Position numbers and translations under genes: made by a program. DNA of 64,000 nt from Flagellimonas hymeniacidonis (lineage in GTDB: Bacteria; Bacteroidota; Bacteroidia; Flavobacteriales; Flavobacteriaceae), in contig NZ_VRUR01000003.1 of the NCBI RefSeq assembly GCF_008040165.1, forward strand, positions 1 through 64,000, in the 5' to 3' direction. A model generated the notes under the pieces. That model was not told where the DNA came from and made no database searches. It saw only the letters and a program-made list of their open reading frames with translations. Positions 35,752-44,949 of this stretch are shown here, piece after piece; the stretch's first letter is position 1; the number at the start of each line of letters is the position of its first letter.

Positions 35752-36708
35752 ATGAGCCTATTTAAAAAAATATTTTCTTCGGACAAAAAAGAGACGCTGG
35801 ATAAAGGTCTCGAAAAGTCAAAAAGCAGTTTTTTTGGTAAGTTGAGCAAAGCCGTGGCCGGTAAATCTAAAGTGGATGATGAGGTCTTGGATAACCTTGA
35901 AGAGGTTTTGGTCTCTTCAGATGTTGGGGTTGATACCACCTTGAAGATTATTGACCGTATAGAAGAAAGGGTTTCTCGAGACAAATATATGGGTGCTGAT
36001 GAACTCAATACCATTCTTCGTGAGGAAATTGCAGGACTCCTTTCAGAAACCCATGTAGGAGAAGATACCGAGTTTGTAATTCCTTCAGATAAAAAACCTT
36101 ATGTCATTATGGTGGTTGGGGTAAATGGGGTAGGAAAGACGACTACAATCGGGAAACTGGCCTATCAATTTAAAAAACAAGGATTGAAAGTGGTTTTGGG
36201 AGCAGGTGATACCTTTAGGGCTGCTGCTATAGACCAATTGGAAGTTTGGGCAAAACGAGTAGATGTTCCCATCATAAAACAAAAAATGGGTAGTGATCCT
36301 GCATCAGTGGCTTTTGACACCCTAAATTCGGCGGTAGCAGACAATGCTGATGTGGTTTTAATTGATACAGCGGGTAGATTGCACAATAAGGTCAACCTTA
36401 TGAATGAACTCTCCAAAGTGAAAAGAGTGATGCAAAAAGTAGTGTCAGATGCTCCCCATGAGGTGCTATTGGTATTGGATGGTTCTACCGGACAAAATGC
36501 TTTTGAACAAGCAAAGCAATTTACAAAAGCGACAGAGGTAAGCAGTTTAGCCGTGACCAAATTGGATGGAACTGCAAAAGGGGGAGTCGTGATTGGTATC
36601 TCTGACCAATTTCAAATACCAGTAAAATATATTGGCGTAGGGGAAGGAATCGAAGACCTTCAGGTCTTTAATAAGTATGAGTTTGTCGATTCGTTTTTTA
36701 AGGTCTAA
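35752..36708 (+). CDS. ftsY: Signal recognition particle receptor FtsY
   Basis: 318 residues, lacking the long acidic A domain of E. coli FtsY. The N domain (about 20-100) is followed by the GTPase G domain: GVNGVGKTTT (G1, about 123-132), DTFRAAAIDQLE, LIDTAGR (G3) and TKLDGTAKGG (G4). It docks ribosome-SRP complexes at the inner membrane. ATG start supported by a -7 box 20 bp upstream. Confidence 0.96.
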   Translation: MSLFKKIFSSDKKETLDKGLEKSKSSFFGKLSKAVAGKSKVDDEVLDNLEEVLVSSDVGVDTTLKIIDRIEERVSRDKYMGADELNTILREEIAGLLSETHVGEDTEFVIPSDKKPYVIMVVGVNGVGKTTTIGKLAYQFKKQGLKVVLGAGDTFRAAAIDQLEVWAKRVDVPIIKQKMGSDPASVAFDTLNSAVADNADVVLIDTAGRLHNKVNLMNELSKVKRVMQKVVSDAPHEVLLVLDGSTGQNAFEQAKQFTKATEVSSLAVTKLDGTAKGGVVIGISDQFQIPVKYIGVGEGIEDLQVFNKYEFVDSFFKV

Positions 36709-36768
36709 TACCCAGATTTTGATTACATTACATAATGTTCCCTTAAATTTATATTATGAATATATAGT

Positions 36769-37542
36769 ATGGGAAGAATACACTTATTTGAATTCGAAGA
36801 TCAAAAATGGTTTCCTAAGTTTCTAAGGGATTATGGCACTGATTTTTTACAATTTCTTTCCAACAAGACCAAACTCTATAAGCCAGTCATTTCAATTCTT
36901 GAAAAAGGCTTAATAGCGGAAGGGTCCAATACGATTATAGACTTAGGTTCTGGCGGTGGCGGTGGTTTACTGTGGTTAAATTCCGAATTGCTAAAAACTC
37001 ATCCAGACCTAAAAATAGTGTTAACGGATTATTACCCAAACCTTAGTGCTTTTGAATATACTAAAAAACAAGCGGATAATTTTGAATTCATTACCGCATC
37101 CATTGATGCCAGAAAAGTACCGGAAAGTTTAAAAGGATTGCGAACGCAGTTTTTATCTCTGCATCATTTTAAGCCCAATGATGCACGGCAGATTCTACAA
37201 AATGCCGTGGATTCCAATAGCGCAATAGGCATTTTTGAAGCTCAAGAGCGAAGTATTCCCAGTATTTTGGCCATGCTTTTCTCTCCCATAAGTGTTTTGT
37301 TCACCGCACCATTTATAAGGCCTTTTAAATTTGGGCGACTCATTTTCACGTATTTAATTCCAATAGTGCCGCTGTTTGTGCTCTGGGATGGAGTTGTATC
37401 CTCCTTGCGGACCTATTCTGTAGAAGAAATGAGAGGTTTGGTAAATAGTTTGGAAAACGGTGAGACATACAATTGGGAAATTGACAAGGTAAAATCAGGT
37501 CCAGGAGTTATTTTATACCTTTTGGGAATAAAAAAGAATTGA
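36769..37542 (+). CDS. SAM-dependent methyltransferase-like protein
   Basis: 257 residues. Motif I is IIDLGSGGGGGLLWL (about 56-70), with KIVLTDYYP as the acidic motif II and FEFITASIDARKVP after it, a class I fold. The segment 165-215 is unusually hydrophobic (SILAMLFSPISVLFTAPFI, LIFTYLIPIVPLFVLW) and could be membrane-associated. Substrate unknown. The next gene begins 1 bp after its stop. Confidence 0.8.
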   Translation: MGRIHLFEFEDQKWFPKFLRDYGTDFLQFLSNKTKLYKPVISILEKGLIAEGSNTIIDLGSGGGGGLLWLNSELLKTHPDLKIVLTDYYPNLSAFEYTKKQADNFEFITASIDARKVPESLKGLRTQFLSLHHFKPNDARQILQNAVDSNSAIGIFEAQERSIPSILAMLFSPISVLFTAPFIRPFKFGRLIFTYLIPIVPLFVLWDGVVSSLRTYSVEEMRGLVNSLENGETYNWEIDKVKSGPGVILYLLGIKKN

Positions 37543-37543
37543 T

Positions 37544-38401
37544 ATGGCTTCACGAATTTTAATTGTTTTCCTTTTGGTTTTTGGTATTAATGGGTATGCA
37601 CAAATTAATCACCCAAAGGCAAGCCCATTAGCTATAGCAGAGCAAGAGGTAGGACTTTCTAAAATTTCAGTGAAGTATTCACGTCCAGCAACCAAAGGCA
37701 GAGAGATTTTTGGTGGATTAGTGCCTTACGGGCGTATATGGCGTGTGGGAGCTAACGAATCCACAAAAATTACGGTAGATACAGATATGACCGTAATGGG
37801 AAATACTTTGCCCAAGGGTACTTATGCCTTATACGCTTTTCCAGAAGCTTCAGCATGGCAGATTGTGTTTCATAAGAATATTTCACATTGGGGTGATGGA
37901 CGCAGAAATTATGACCCAAAAGAAGATTTGTTTCGTGTAAACGTCAAACCACAAAATGTTCATCATCATCAAGAAAACTTTTTAATTGCCTTTGATTCCA
38001 TTACCCATAACTCAACCAATATGAACTTGACTTGGGCAAAAACACAGGTCATCATTCCTTTTATTGTGGATACCCATGCCCAAATGGAGATTGAGATTGC
38101 AAAACAAATTACAGAAAATCCTAAGGCCCAAACGTATTATGAAGCTGCCCGCTATTTACAGGAACAAGAAAAGGATTATGAACGCTCGTTAGAGTACTTA
38201 AACAAAGCATTAGAATTGGGAGGGGATACCTATTACTTTCATCGCGTAAAATCCTTGGTAGAAGCAAAGCTTGGTGATTATAAATCTGCAATTGCATCAG
38301 CAGAAAAATCCTTGAAAATTGCTGATGAACTTGGAAAAGATGAGTTTGTTCGGATGAACCAGAAAAATATTTCGGCCTGGAAACAAGTGCTAAAAAAGTA
38401 G
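37544..38401 (+). CDS. DUF2911 protein with TPR tail
   Basis: 285 residues. A signal peptide ends at NGYAQ. The DUF2911 domain (about 25-170) includes VGLSKISVKYSRPATKGREIFG, YGRIWRVGANESTKI and LPKGTYALYAFP. The C-terminal ~90 residues form two to three tetratricopeptide-like repeats (ERSLEYLNKALELGG, KSAIASAEKSLKIADEL). Periplasmic; function unknown. Co-transcribed with the methyltransferase-like gene upstream and the amidase downstream (stop overlaps the next region). Confidence 0.88.
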   Translation: MASRILIVFLLVFGINGYAQINHPKASPLAIAEQEVGLSKISVKYSRPATKGREIFGGLVPYGRIWRVGANESTKITVDTDMTVMGNTLPKGTYALYAFPEASAWQIVFHKNISHWGDGRRNYDPKEDLFRVNVKPQNVHHHQENFLIAFDSITHNSTNMNLTWAKTQVIIPFIVDTHAQMEIEIAKQITENPKAQTYYEAARYLQEQEKDYERSLEYLNKALELGGDTYYFHRVKSLVEAKLGDYKSAIASAEKSLKIADELGKDEFVRMNQKNISAWKQVLKK

Positions 38402-38406
38402 TGATA

Positions 38407-40134
38407 ATGAGAAAAAACACCATCCGAGTTAGTTGGAGCCTATCCGTATTGTTCCTGATATTTCAATCTTGTCAATTTTTTAAAAAGGAAAATAAACAGG
38501 AGCAAATCCCTTCGGTAACTATTGAGGAAAAGAAGACTGAGAAAATAGGAAAGGAAGAATTACTTTGGACTCCATATAATGATGCCGCCGAAGTAACAGA
38601 GAATGTTGGACATGAAAACGAACGGATGCGTTACAAGTTCATTCAATCCAAAGTGTTGGATAAGAATGAAGTTTTTACACCATTATATACTAAGGTCGCC
38701 AAATTTCCAGAGGAAAAATACAATGAGATGCGATCATTGGTTTTGGAGCAGGATATCCCTACGCTTCAAAAGCATATTTCAAGGAAAAAGTTCAGTTATG
38801 TTGATTTAACATTGTTTTATCTACATCGCATTTATACATATGAGCTACCTAATGAAACAACATTAAACACAGTGTTGGCCTTGAATCCCAATGTTTTGGA
38901 AGAAGCTAGAAAGTTGGATGCTGATTCCGAAGGTCATCATCCTATTTATGGGATGCCGATATTGTTAAAGGACAACATTGGCATTCAAGGGATGAAAACA
39001 ACCGCTGGGGCAATAGCATTAATGGAAAACGAAACGGATGATGCTTACATTGTGGAGCGTCTAAAAGAAAAAGGAGTATTAATTTTAGGAAAAGTAAACT
39101 TGAGTGAGTGGGCCAATTTTATTTGTGAATGCCCCAATGGTCAAAGTGCCGTAGGAGGTCAGACCTTAAACCCATATGGTCGTCGTGTTTTTGATACCGG
39201 AGGCTCAAGTGCTGGCAGTGGCACCTCTGTAGCAGCAAATTATGCAGTGGCAGCGGTAGGTACAGAGACCTCTGGCTCCATTCTATCGCCATCTGGTCAA
39301 AATTCTGTTGTAGGGATGAAACCCACTATTGGGCTTTTGAGCCGAACTGGCATTGTTCCTATTTCAAGTACTTTGGATACTCCTGGTCCAATGACCAAAA
39401 ATGTAATTGATAATGGAATTTTATTGGATGCCATGCGTGGTTTTGACGACAATGACGAAAAATCTGTTCAAGCGGATTGGGAGGAAAGGTGGTATGCCAA
39501 AGAAGTAAGCCTTAAAGGCAAAAGATTTGGTGCGTTCAAAAATTACATCGAAAGTGATTCCATTTATCGGGCAACAATGGAAAAATTGAAAATTGCCGGA
39601 GCTACCATTATTGAATTCGAACCACCTGAGGTAAAATTTGATGGTTTTCTTTCAATTTTGAACATCGACATGAAAAATGATTTACCAGATTATATTGAAA
39701 CTCATGTAAAGGATAGCAATAGTGTCCTTGTGCACGATGTGAAAGATGTTGTAGCATTTAATCTGAAAGATAGCTTGGTCAGAATTCCGTACGGACAGGC
39801 TCGATTAGATGGTATTTTGGCAGATACCACATCAATTGAAGGACTTAAGGCTATCAAACAAAGGTTGAAAGCCAATGGGCGCACCTATTTTAACGTTCCC
39901 ATGAGTGAATATCGTTTAGATGCCGTGTTGTCCATCAATAATTATGATGCCGGCGTAGCTGCTGCCGCAGAATATCCGGCGCTGACAATACCTATGGGAT
40001 ATAAAAATTCTGGTGAACCTATCAATTTAACCTTCATTGCAAAACAATATCAGGAAGGGAAATTATATGCCTTGGGAGCCGCATTTGAATCTTTGACCAG
40101 AGCAAGGAAAATACCAGAAGCGTATATGGACTGA
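38407..40134 (+). CDS. Amidase-signature lipoprotein
   Basis: 575 residues from ATG 38407; a GTG at 38401 overlapping the previous stop is less likely. A signal peptide with lipobox (LIFQSC) gives an exported lipoprotein. The amidase signature domain shows the Ser-cisSer-Lys triad: catalytic Lys in LLKDNIG, GSSAGSGTSVAANY and AVGTETSGSILSP. The C-terminus ends in a typical amidase helix (TRARKIPEAYMD). It hydrolyses amide bonds of an unknown substrate, possibly peptides or acyl amides in the periplasm. Confidence 0.92.
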   Translation: MRKNTIRVSWSLSVLFLIFQSCQFFKKENKQEQIPSVTIEEKKTEKIGKEELLWTPYNDAAEVTENVGHENERMRYKFIQSKVLDKNEVFTPLYTKVAKFPEEKYNEMRSLVLEQDIPTLQKHISRKKFSYVDLTLFYLHRIYTYELPNETTLNTVLALNPNVLEEARKLDADSEGHHPIYGMPILLKDNIGIQGMKTTAGAIALMENETDDAYIVERLKEKGVLILGKVNLSEWANFICECPNGQSAVGGQTLNPYGRRVFDTGGSSAGSGTSVAANYAVAAVGTETSGSILSPSGQNSVVGMKPTIGLLSRTGIVPISSTLDTPGPMTKNVIDNGILLDAMRGFDDNDEKSVQADWEERWYAKEVSLKGKRFGAFKNYIESDSIYRATMEKLKIAGATIIEFEPPEVKFDGFLSILNIDMKNDLPDYIETHVKDSNSVLVHDVKDVVAFNLKDSLVRIPYGQARLDGILADTTSIEGLKAIKQRLKANGRTYFNVPMSEYRLDAVLSINNYDAGVAAAAEYPALTIPMGYKNSGEPINLTFIAKQYQEGKLYALGAAFESLTRARKIPEAYMD

Positions 40135-40163
40135 GCATATGATCCTAATGGTATTAACTTTTG

Positions 40164-40171
40164 TATTTTTG
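40164..40171 (+). promoter_or_regulatory. -7 promoter box TATTTTTG
   Basis: Exact TAnnTTTG, 19 bp before ATG 40191 of rimO. The in-frame TTG at 40161 overlaps it and is rejected as a start. Confidence 0.55.
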
Positions 40172-40190
40172 CACCCCATTTACAAAACAT

Positions 40191-41501
40191 ATGCGCACAA
40201 AATCGCTTAAAAAGAACAAAATCAATGTAGTTACCCTAGGTTGTAGCAAGAATGTCTACGATTCTGAGGTATTGATGGGTCAGCTGAGAGCCAATAACAA
40301 AGAAGTGGTTCATGAAGAAGAAGGCAACGTTGTTGTTATAAACACCTGCGGATTTATTGCCAATGCCAAAGAGGAAAGTGTAAATACCATTTTGGAATAC
40401 GTTCAAAAGAAAGAAGCAGGGGATGTAGATAAGGTTTTTGTGACAGGATGTTTAAGCGAGCGCTACAAACCCGATTTGGAAAAGGAAATTCCAAATGTGG
40501 ATGAATACTTTGGAACCAGTGATTTGCCCAATTTGTTGAAAGCTTTAGGGGCTGATTACAAGCATGAATTGATAGGGGAACGTTTGACCACAACTCCAAA
40601 AAATTATGCCTATTTAAAAATTGCCGAAGGTTGTGATAGACCATGTTCTTTTTGTGCTATTCCCATAATGCGGGGAAAACATAGGAGCAAACCTATTCAA
40701 GAATTGGTTTCAGAATCTGAGAAATTAGCAGCGAAAGGAGTCAAGGAACTTATTTTAATAGCCCAAGATTTAACGTATTATGGTCTTGATTTGTATAAAA
40801 AAAGAAATTTGGCCGAGTTGCTTCAAGCCTTGGTAAAGGTTGAAGGAATTGAATGGATTCGACTACACTACGCTTTTCCAACAGGATTTCCTATGGATGT
40901 ATTGGAAGTGATGAAGAAAGAGCCTAAAATCTGCAATTACATTGATATACCACTACAGCACATCGCAGACCCTATTTTAAAAAGTATGCGCCGAGGGACA
41001 ACTAAGGTGAAAACAACACAATTGCTTCAAGACTTTAGGGCAGCCGTTCCAGAAATGACCATAAGAACTACTTTGATTGTGGGGTACCCAGGGGAAACAG
41101 AGGAAGATTTTCAAACACTAAAAGACTGGGTGACAGAAATGCGTTTTGAGCGTTTGGGTTGTTTCACGTATAGCCATGAGGAAAATACCCATGCATACTC
41201 GCTAGAAGATGATGTCCCTGAGGAAGTAAAGCAACAGCGTGCCAATGAAATTATGGAGGTTCAATCACAAATCTCTTGGGAGTTGAATCAAGAAAGAATA
41301 GGGAAAACCTTTAAGTGTATCATTGACCGAAAAGAAGGAAACCATTTTGTTGGTCGCACAGAGTTCGATTCGCCAGATGTGGACAATGAAGTATTGATAG
41401 ACGCTACAAAACACTATGTAAAAGTCGGGGATTTTGCCTCTGTCGAAATTACCGAAGCTTCAGATTTTGATTTGTATGGTATTCCATCCCATAAGAAATA
41501 G
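40191..41501 (+). CDS. rimO: Ribosomal protein S12 methylthiotransferase RimO
   Basis: 436 residues from ATG 40191. The UPF0004 domain has Cys18, Cys53 and Cys87 (LGCSKN, NTCGF, TGCLSE) for the auxiliary cluster. The radical SAM motif is Cys148, Cys152 and Cys155 (CDRPCSFC). A C-terminal TRAM domain follows (FKCIIDRKEGNHFVGRTEFDSPDVD). It methylthiolates Asp of ribosomal protein S12. No frameshift or missing residue. Confidence 0.96.
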   Translation: MRTKSLKKNKINVVTLGCSKNVYDSEVLMGQLRANNKEVVHEEEGNVVVINTCGFIANAKEESVNTILEYVQKKEAGDVDKVFVTGCLSERYKPDLEKEIPNVDEYFGTSDLPNLLKALGADYKHELIGERLTTTPKNYAYLKIAEGCDRPCSFCAIPIMRGKHRSKPIQELVSESEKLAAKGVKELILIAQDLTYYGLDLYKKRNLAELLQALVKVEGIEWIRLHYAFPTGFPMDVLEVMKKEPKICNYIDIPLQHIADPILKSMRRGTTKVKTTQLLQDFRAAVPEMTIRTTLIVGYPGETEEDFQTLKDWVTEMRFERLGCFTYSHEENTHAYSLEDDVPEEVKQQRANEIMEVQSQISWELNQERIGKTFKCIIDRKEGNHFVGRTEFDSPDVDNEVLIDATKHYVKVGDFASVEITEASDFDLYGIPSHKK

Positions 41502-41507
41502 GCAAGT

Positions 41508-42395
41508 TTAATTGACTTCTGCAATAGGATGAACACCGAGGAAAAAGGAAGATTTATCTTGTTTTCCTTGAGCTATTACGATTTTATGATGTTCGGGAAT
41601 AAAATCCAAGTCCCCAAAATAGCTGTTATTCTCTGCTAATTTTTCAACTTGTAGATTTTTATTGATATGCCAAAGTGCACTGTTTTCTACTGTTGTAACA
41701 TAATATCCTCCTTCACCATCTAAGGCAATTCCATCGAAATCGGAAATATTTGGCTCTAAGTTGAGTTTTGTAATTTTTTTTGAATTGATATCAATGGACA
41801 CCAAATGTGTTCCACCAATAGTTAATGTTTCTCCCTTAATTGCAATTCCATTCGCCCATGTAAGTAGGTTATCATCTTTTAAAAAAGATTGCATTTCCGC
41901 ATTTTGTACTTTAAAAATGGTATGAATAAAAGAGGCAGTTACATAAATGAGTCCTTTTTTGCTTATAGCAACGTCATTGAGTCCCGATTTTTCTATTGGT
42001 TCAGTAATTCTTTGCAAGATTTCACCACTGGCTGTATTTATCACTACAAGGTTGTTAATGTCTGCGACATATAAATTGCCATCATGTATTGCCATTCCTG
42101 TAGGTCTATTGAGACCTGACACCCATTTTTGCTCTAGTAATTTGCCTTCTGCGGATATTTTTGCAATGAAACCTTGATTCCCAAGCTTGTAATCTTTTCC
42201 ACAAGAGGCATAAAAAACTTGATGCTCAGCATCAAAAATTACACTCTCCACATTTAGGAGTTCTTTTCCCAAAACCCATTTTAGTTGATGGGTAGTTGGT
42301 TCTCTTTCAGAATCTTGGTCGCCAACTTTTTTATGCGCCTTTTTGCACGCAAATATGGTCAGCGCTGCAAAAAGAAGTATGATTTTTAATTTCAT
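41508..42395 (-). CDS. Six-bladed beta-propeller (SMP-30-like) lipoprotein
   Basis: 295 residues from ATG 42395 (MKLKIILLFAALTIFAC); an in-frame GTG at 42428 would add 11 residues before an ordinary signal peptide and is less likely. The lipobox Cys is at 17. Blade-type repeats are seen in GLNRPTGMAIHDGNLYVADINN, GLNDVAISKKGLIYVTAS and ISDFDGIALDGEGGYYVTT. It resembles SMP-30/gluconolactonase-like or NHL-type sugar-lactonase folds; whether it has an active-site metal is unclear. Downstream of the SRPBCC gene. Confidence 0.82.
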   Translation of the reverse strand: MKLKIILLFAALTIFACKKAHKKVGDQDSEREPTTHQLKWVLGKELLNVESVIFDAEHQVFYASCGKDYKLGNQGFIAKISAEGKLLEQKWVSGLNRPTGMAIHDGNLYVADINNLVVINTASGEILQRITEPIEKSGLNDVAISKKGLIYVTASFIHTIFKVQNAEMQSFLKDDNLLTWANGIAIKGETLTIGGTHLVSIDINSKKITKLNLEPNISDFDGIALDGEGGYYVTTVENSALWHINKNLQVEKLAENNSYFGDLDFIPEHHKIVIAQGKQDKSSFFLGVHPIAEVN

Positions 42396-42438
42396 GTGTT
42401 TGAAGAAATGTATTGCCAAGGATTTCACACTCGCTAAA

Positions 42439-42951
42439 CTACATGTTTACAAACTCAAATCCAGATAGCGGAATGTTTCTTAAATCATGTTCGGTTTCAT
42501 TCAATAAAATTCCGTGCTCCAAATACGCTTTTAAATTTGCAAGCCAAAACGTCCAACCGTTACTGCACCCATGGTGAATGTTTAGTTTGCTTTCCTCATC
42601 AACGGGGATTTCATGCTGTTTTAGGATTACTAGAACTGCTTTTTCATGGTCTTCAAGGGTTACCGATACCTTGCTGTCTGCAAAAGAGACTTCCAAAAAA
42701 TCCTTTCCGTTAGCTTTAAGTACAGTTCCTTCCTCTTTTCCATCCCAGTTGTGCCACTTCCACAGGTACGAATCCCCAGCTTGAATGTTTTCATCCACTT
42801 TTCGTTCCTCTCCGGTTGCCGAAGTATATATAGCTGTACTTAGAAACCAAGATGTGATACCCTCTGAGGTTCCCCAACACCAATATAATTTTTCAATGGG
42901 GGCTTTTATGAAGATTTTTTTGGTAAAACAATCGAAAGTAAGTTTGTTCAT
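42439..42951 (-). CDS. SRPBCC/AHSA1-like START-domain protein
   Basis: 170 residues. The helix-grip fold begins KKIFIKAPIEKLYWCWGTSEGITSWFLSTA; the middle has SYLWKWHNWDGKEEGTVLKANG and the C-terminal helix contains GWTFWLANLKAYLEHG. These proteins bind hydrophobic ligands or act as chaperone cofactors; no catalytic role can be assigned. Its start overlaps the end of the serine-hydrolase gene upstream by 4 bp, so the two are coupled. Confidence 0.85.
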   Translation of the reverse strand: MNKLTFDCFTKKIFIKAPIEKLYWCWGTSEGITSWFLSTAIYTSATGEERKVDENIQAGDSYLWKWHNWDGKEEGTVLKANGKDFLEVSFADSKVSVTLEDHEKAVLVILKQHEIPVDEESKLNIHHGCSNGWTFWLANLKAYLEHGILLNETEHDLRNIPLSGFEFVNM

Positions 42952-44087
42952 CGCTTGCGTTTTAGTTCATACTGATATAGTTCTCTACCTAATTGTGCTA
43001 AAAACGGAATGCCGACTTCATCGTACTCGTAAACATTGTCGTTAAATACGCCATCCTTGTTTACCAATATTGTGGCCGTAACCATGAAGTCTATATTGTT
43101 TTTAACATCCTGAATATAAGCACAATCGGTTAAAGTTCCATAGGCATAGCCTACTTTGTTGTAAATCTTAATATGCTCAGGGATTGGGTCTGTTGAATCA
43201 CCGAACATTAAAAATTTCACGTAGCTATCATAATATTCCACTGGGTCGTATCCAAGAGATTTTGGAAGTGTATGCATTGCCTCTAACAAAAGCATACGCT
43301 GGTCTTCACTCAAATTAAATTGATTTTCTCTTGAAAAGGCTTTTGGAAAAATGATTCTTTTTAGCAGGCTATGCTGCGTCTCAATTGGGTAATAGTTTTT
43401 CAGCGAAAAATCGAAAGCACCCAAATGCAGAGAATCATCCTCATAGAACCCCGTTCCTTTCTCAATTTTTTGCACTTTCAATGGATTGGGAATTTTATTT
43501 ACGATTGAACTGCTGGTTGCTGTAGTGGAATCATTTAAGTAAATGACTAAAGGTTTGGTGGTTATTTCATCTGCGTTGGGTGTAGAAAGTCGATGTGAAA
43601 TTCGAATGGGTACAAGGCCATGCTGTTGCATTCTATTGTTTACACCATCCTGCCCCAAAAATTCAATTAATCTGTTATTAGCGGTATTATCAGATATGGC
43701 AAATATTTCAGAAACGGCTTTGGCAAAAGTGGTTTCTACGGTATCCCCCTCAATATAAAATCTGGTATTCACAGTTAGTGAATCCGTTTCATTGATTTTT
43801 TCAAGAGCAGTAACTACAGTGGGAAATTTAACTGTACTGGCAGGGTAGAAATAATTGTTTTTATCAACTTGAAAATCAAAATCGGTAAAAAATACAGCCT
43901 CACTTTTTCTATTTATTTGTGTATATCGTATTTGAACCTCATGCTGACTTAGGCTATCCATAACCCTTTTAATAAAGTGGTTTTCTGAGGAAAGTATGGT
44001 TTCCAATGGGTTTGCATCTACTCTTTTTGTGCAAGAGACGAGTGTTATGCTACCAATGAAAATTGAGATAAAAAGCTGTTTAAACAT
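42948..44087 (-). CDS. Serine beta-lactamase-like lipoprotein (class A fold)
   Basis: 379 residues. Lipobox SITLVSC at Cys19. The active-site motif SxxK is Ser84-Lys87 in PASTVKFP; SDN is 132-134 (ISDNTAN). The third motif is KVGYAYG instead of the usual KTG. The layout and length fit class A beta-lactamase-related serine hydrolases (PF13354), but the diverged third motif and no obvious Glu166 loop mean that drug hydrolysis cannot be assumed. It may act on peptidoglycan or another amide. Confidence 0.85.
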   Translation of the reverse strand: MFKQLFISIFIGSITLVSCTKRVDANPLETILSSENHFIKRVMDSLSQHEVQIRYTQINRKSEAVFFTDFDFQVDKNNYFYPASTVKFPTVVTALEKINETDSLTVNTRFYIEGDTVETTFAKAVSEIFAISDNTANNRLIEFLGQDGVNNRMQQHGLVPIRISHRLSTPNADEITTKPLVIYLNDSTTATSSSIVNKIPNPLKVQKIEKGTGFYEDDSLHLGAFDFSLKNYYPIETQHSLLKRIIFPKAFSRENQFNLSEDQRMLLLEAMHTLPKSLGYDPVEYYDSYVKFLMFGDSTDPIPEHIKIYNKVGYAYGTLTDCAYIQDVKNNIDFMVTATILVNKDGVFNDNVYEYDEVGIPFLAQLGRELYQYELKRKR

Positions 44088-44118
44088 TAACCGAGTTTAG
44101 AGTTTTTATAGAGCGAGA

Positions 44119-44376
44119 TTAATAACCCTCCAAATAAACCTCACCCCTTTGTGGTTTTAAAATTTCGCGAACTTCTTCCATTTCAAATTCTGCTACAACC
44201 AAATATGCAATACTATGGGTGTCACTAAAATGTTCAAAGCCGGTAATGTCAAATTTTAGCTCTTCAATTATTACAAATTCCGCCAAATGTTTTTGATAAT
44301 GTTCCGCGGTATTGGCAGCTCTCGGGCCGCGAAAATCCCAAATCATTTTTATTTTTCTGTCCAATGCTTTTTCCAT
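44119..44376 (-). CDS. Small protein of unknown function
   Basis: 85 residues, no signal peptide, mixed alpha/beta, with KIKMIWDFRGPRAANTAEHYQKHL near the start. No family is recognised with confidence. It lies 2 bp after the SRPBCC gene below and is read in the same direction, so it is likely translated with it. Confidence 0.7.
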   Translation of the reverse strand: MEKALDRKIKMIWDFRGPRAANTAEHYQKHLAEFVIIEELKFDITGFEHFSDTHSIAYLVVAEFEMEEVREILKPQRGEVYLEGY

Positions 44377-44378
44377 AA

Positions 44379-44834
44379 TTACTGAGGGTTTAATACAGAG
44401 GTGCCATTTTCGGCAAATGCCTTAAAGTCTTTCAAATATTTCATAGATTGTTTTTTAAAAGCTCCCGGCATTAAAAAACCAATCAACTTCATACCTAAAC
44501 CGGAGAATTGAAACTCACTTTCAGAAATCCAAAGGGTCTTGCCCTCTACGTCCTTAAAATAGTTTTTCTGAATATTGTGAATTCCTTTGGTGTCATAAGT
44601 AGTATGCAATTCATGCGGCAGATTACTCTTAATGATGGTTTCCACCATTTCAAACTCGCGTTTCCCCATTTTATATTTTAAGCTCATTTGTGCTCCCTCC
44701 GCGTTTGGTCTATCAGAAAGGAGTTGGTACTCTTGAAGTCCTTCTTGCCAATGCTTCATATGCTCTGGATTGTCCAGTTTTTTTATGAATTCGTCAAGAG
44801 GTAAATTAACGGTTATTTCTGTGGTATACTTCAT
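44379..44834 (-). CDS. SRPBCC family protein
   Basis: 151 residues with the polyketide-cyclase/START-like pattern: TTEITVNLPLDEFIKKLDNPEHMKHWQEGLQ at the start, a central beta region with KYKMGKREFEMVETI and a C-terminal helix (PGAFKKQSMKYLKDFKAFAENG). Cytoplasmic. Probably binds a hydrophobic ligand; role unknown. First gene of a two-gene unit with the 85-residue protein. Confidence 0.85.
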   Translation of the reverse strand: MKYTTEITVNLPLDEFIKKLDNPEHMKHWQEGLQEYQLLSDRPNAEGAQMSLKYKMGKREFEMVETIIKSNLPHELHTTYDTKGIHNIQKNYFKDVEGKTLWISESEFQFSGLGMKLIGFLMPGAFKKQSMKYLKDFKAFAENGTSVLNPQ

Positions 44835-44915
44835 TTTGGCAGGTTTTGTACTAATGTAATAAATTATCTGATTTCAATAACCTACTAAAAATCTGTTAAT
44901 GAGTGCGAAACCTAC

Positions 44916-44945
44916 TTGCGAGGCTTTAAGTAATTGTTATTTTTG
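44916..44945 (+). promoter_or_regulatory. -33/-7 promoter
   Basis: TTG (44916-44918), 19-bp spacer, TATTTTTG (44938-44945). The ATG at 44950 is only 4 bp downstream, so the transcript would be nearly leaderless. Confidence 0.55.
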
Positions 44946-44949
44946 CGAG

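Noticed and set aside
36165-36560. Minus-strand 131-codon frame inside ftsY
   Set aside because: Antisense shadow of the conserved GTPase domain.
40161-40190. TTG 40161 as rimO start
   Set aside because: It overlaps the TATTTTTG -7 box; ATG 40191 starts a normal RimO.
42948-44087. Calling the serine hydrolase a drug-resistance beta-lactamase
   Set aside because: SxxK and SDN are present but the third motif is KVG and no clear Glu166 loop is seen; antibiotic hydrolysis cannot be claimed.
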